Part shown: positions 62,901 through 64,000 of the stretch, one piece after another
Numbering within the stretch: position 1 is the first letter of the stretch
How the letters are laid out: every line of letters starts with the position of its first letter
DNA from: Bog-950 sp044225825
Lineage (GTDB): Bacteria > Bacteroidota > Bacteroidia > Chitinophagales > LD1
Assembly: GCA_044225825.1 (NCBI GenBank)
Contig: JBGAIB010000009.1
Coordinates: forward strand, 62,001 to 126,000
Direction of reading: 5' to 3'
DNA: 64,000 nt
The notes under the pieces: generated by a model
Seen by the model: the letters and a program-made list of their open reading frames with translations, nothing else
Told to the model about the DNA's origin: nothing
The model's database searches: none
Program-made: the position numbers and the translations under genes

Positions 62901-64000
62901 GATGAAGCATTACCAGGATTCGATTAATGAGTTAACGGCGCGACAAGAAAGACTGGAGCGGGAGCGCCTGGCTAAAATTGCCTATGCTGATTCTGTAGCG
63001 AAAGCAGAACAGGCGGCACGTGAACAGGCCGTGCGCGATAGTATTATAGCTGAAAAACAACGGGCAGAGGCAGAGGCCAAACGATTGGCGGAAGAAGCGG
63101 AAGCAAAGCGACTTGCCGAAGAAAAACGCCTAGCGGAAGAAGCCGCACGGCAAAAATTTGTTGCCGACTCGCTGGAGCAGGTACGCGTGCAGGCAGAGGC
63201 AGCTGAGAAATTGCGCAAGGCCCAGGAACTGGAAGCGCAGCGACTGGCAGAAGAAAAGCGCAAGCAGGAAGAACAGGCGCGTTTAGCCAAAGAGGCCGAA
63301 GAAAAGCGATTGGCGGAAGAGAAACGGAAAGCAGATGAGTTAGCTGCCAAGCAAGCCAGAGCCGATTCGCTGGCCCGTGTAAAGGCTGAACAGGAGCGTT
63401 TAGCAGCGGAATTAAAGGCTGCACAAGTGAGGAAGGATTCGATAGACAAGGCTTGGGCTAAGGCGCGTGAAATTGCAACACGCGACTCGATTGCTAAGGC
63501 AAAAGCGGATGCTAAACAAAAAGAAAAGGAATTAGCTGAGTTGCGTGCTGCTGAAGAGGTAAAGGCTAAGGAAGCCGCTGCTGTCCGCAAGAAGTTTGTG
63601 CAGGATTCGCTGGATATGGTGAAGGAAAGTGCGCGCAAGGCAGAAGAGAATGCCCGCTTGCAGAAGGAAAAAGAGGAACAGGAGCGCAAGCTTGCTGAGG
63701 AGAAAAAGCGGTTAGCTGAATTAGCGAAAGCAAAAGCACGGGAAGACTCGTTGAGTCGTGCGAAAGCGGAGTTAGCTGAACGTTTGAAGTTGGAGGCTCG
63801 TGAAAAACTTAGGCAGGATTCGATTAACCGCGCACAGATGGCCGAGCGTCAGAAGTTTGTGAAAGACAGTATAGCTGCTGCTAAACTGGCTGAGGACAAA
63901 CGCAAACTGGAAGAGCAAGCAAATGCTATCCGTGCCAAAGCCATAGAGGATTCGCTGGCCAAAGAAAAGTTGGTAGCCGAGAAAAAAGCAATGGAGGAGA
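59953..64000 (+). CDS. Very long exported helical protein with periodic Asp-Ser pairs (3' end cut)
   Basis: At least 1349 codons without a stop, running off the right edge. GTG 59953 starts a clean signal peptide (VKRILLLLVGFVWLGTTLQAQ); TTG 59941 and ATG 59905 are also in frame, but a TAGTTTTG -7-like element at 59897-59904 overlaps the latter. Residues about 22-105 and 110-200 are carboxypeptidase-regulatory-like beta domains. From about 235 on it is an Ala/Lys/Glu/Gln helix, broken by a Gly7 run near 300 and by another beta domain (CWITVVDSANKFIKGATVTV, near 780-860). Asp-Ser-hydrophobic triplets recur every 16-21 residues. Three tandem 73-residue repeats lie at about 432-650. The end may hold an OmpA-like domain, but that is not visible. 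Confidence 0.85.
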   Translation, partial: MKRILLLLVGFVWLGTTLQAQDFTGYVKRTDSVSSPIYMAKVEISEADKPLTQLKTYFNGMYKFTPAKSKTYTIKITYAGYTDTTFTITSDKNGKPSPEEVTVRLKKDGMRLLGVVRSREEDFPIKGATIVLKNVMTRQENRFTTDIDGAYNFKLEYETNYRFSIDKRSPGIFNTYKDTTFYISTIGFNQPLDYKLDIYLDPVLYATTTVREGYDATKQQEKATKPVIEVGKSVEEKQPENQSKTQAGGNQPFVQSEKDKEAADKIAQLQAELEKTKKELDQAKKSTPKTASGGGGGGGNKKKNKNDDSDIPVVIIEDKPVVAKSEEQKKAEEQKIKDAEAKQKQAEESLAKAKQAETARQQALAEAKQKASADSLQKAKAETEKLKAEAERQRVTDDSLQLVRKQQEQAVKEQAKAEAEKREKETQALIAAREKAVKDSVAKVTQALLKKQQEDSVKHVKEMQALQAKEKATQDSLKQVATALAKKAQQDSVKRVKEEAALLAAREKAVKDSVVKVTQALLKKQFEDSVKHVKEMQALQAKEKATQDSLKQVATALAKKAQQDSIIRVKEEQALLAAREKAVKDSVAKVTQALLKKQQEDSVLHAKELQVLQAKQKATQDSLKQVAAALAKKAQQDSLRADRLAREQREALEKATRDSIDRAKALQAKLQLEDSLKRVKAAQQAAAIAEQARRDSINKAKELAEKIKEEAIRKANADYAARQKAQQDSLAAAAQLRQKFVSDSLARAKFERESAEREAALQKAYDDSVKKAQAALLPKAARCWITVVDSANKFIKGATVTVKNDKGGELSKRVTDDKGFCYIDIKTLTSYLVVVSKPDYNSATNSFSLPNSANFTCSRSFRLLPAYKAPAVVEVNTTPKVSEEELRVKALYDSIAQARSLDKRTQFEEELMAIKREQARRIREAAERKSTADSIARAIKLAYQKHLEDSMAVVKAKEEQLAQEAARKKAVQDSIDKARAAAWMKHYQDSINELTARQERLERERLAKIAYADSVAKAEQAAREQAVRDSIIAEKQRAEAEAKRLAEEAEAKRLAEEKRLAEEAARQKFVADSLEQVRVQAEAAEKLRKAQELEAQRLAEEKRKQEEQARLAKEAEEKRLAEEKRKADELAAKQARADSLARVKAEQERLAAELKAAQVRKDSIDKAWAKAREIATRDSIAKAKADAKQKEKELAELRAAEEVKAKEAAAVRKKFVQDSLDMVKESARKAEENARLQKEKEEQERKLAEEKKRLAELAKAKAREDSLSRAKAELAERLKLEAREKLRQDSINRAQMAERQKFVKDSIAAAKLAEDKRKLEEQANAIRAKAIEDSLAKEKLVAEKKAMEE
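61246..61902 (+). repeat. Three tandem 219-bp repeats inside the helical-protein gene
   Basis: Starts at 61246, 61465 and 61684. Each encodes 73 residues of the pattern AREKAVKDSVAKVTQALLKK, QQEDSVKHVKEMQALQAKEK, ATQDSLKQVATALAKKAQQD, SVKRVKEEAALLA. Most differences are synonymous, which points to recent duplication or to selection on the protein sequence. Confidence 0.9.

Overview
The window is chromosomal DNA of a Bacteroidota bacterium, most likely of the Chitinophagaceae or a neighbouring family. Support: three secreted proteins with type IX secretion (T9SS) type A C-terminal sorting domains, a Bacteroidota-type RpoB, promoters of the TTTG / TAnnTTTG kind, weak Shine-Dalgarno signals, many lipoproteins with a Cys-Lys-Lys or Cys-Asn start, and a kdp locus with a porin and a stand-alone KdpD sensor. 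No phage, insertion sequence, CRISPR array or defence island is visible.

Layout. 1-3.75 kb: the end of a DAHP synthase/chorismate mutase gene, a GMC oxidoreductase with a ferredoxin-like Cys cluster, and an AraC-type regulator. 3.75-8.03 kb: rpoB alone, with its own promoter and a strong terminator and no rpoC behind it. 8.2-12.7 kb: two T9SS cargo proteins separated by a 0.7-kb repeat block. 12.7-25 kb: M28 peptidase, a small conserved protein, dnaX (with an A10 slippery run followed at once by a stop in the shifted frame), lipoproteins, a large M16 peptidase, another T9SS cargo protein, an ECF sigma factor with a small Cys-containing partner, a GreA-like protein and an alcohol dehydrogenase. 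25-27 kb: small genes and a second, inverted copy of the 10.6-11.1 kb repeat family. 27-30 kb: tyrosine/homogentisate degradation (hppD-hmgA) with a DUF3943 gene. 30-37.3 kb: a multi-PAS histidine kinase and envelope proteins of mostly unknown role. 37.3-37.8 kb: tandem repeats and hairpins next to tRNA-Gln. 37.9-41.5 kb: a TPR-adenylate cyclase overlapping a papain-family peptidase, and a lipoprotein. 41.6-45.2 kb: a DUF2723 membrane glycosyltransferase-like protein.

45.4-56 kb holds the best-defined system: a complete potassium-scavenging regulon on the minus strand. In transcription order it is an NtrC-type response regulator, two operator-like palindromes, an AT-rich spacer, a sigma-54-like promoter, a 124-aa helical protein, two tiny membrane proteins (one is KdpF), KdpA, KdpB, KdpC, a porin, a KdpD sensor without its kinase half, and a separate HAMP/PAS histidine kinase. 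The usual KdpD/KdpE pair seems to be replaced by a three-part circuit working through sigma-54.

56-64 kb: an RpoE-like sigma factor, uvrA (TTG start), and the first 1,349 or so codons of a very long exported helical protein with Asp-Ser pairs at regular intervals, including three tandem 219-bp repeats; it runs off the window.
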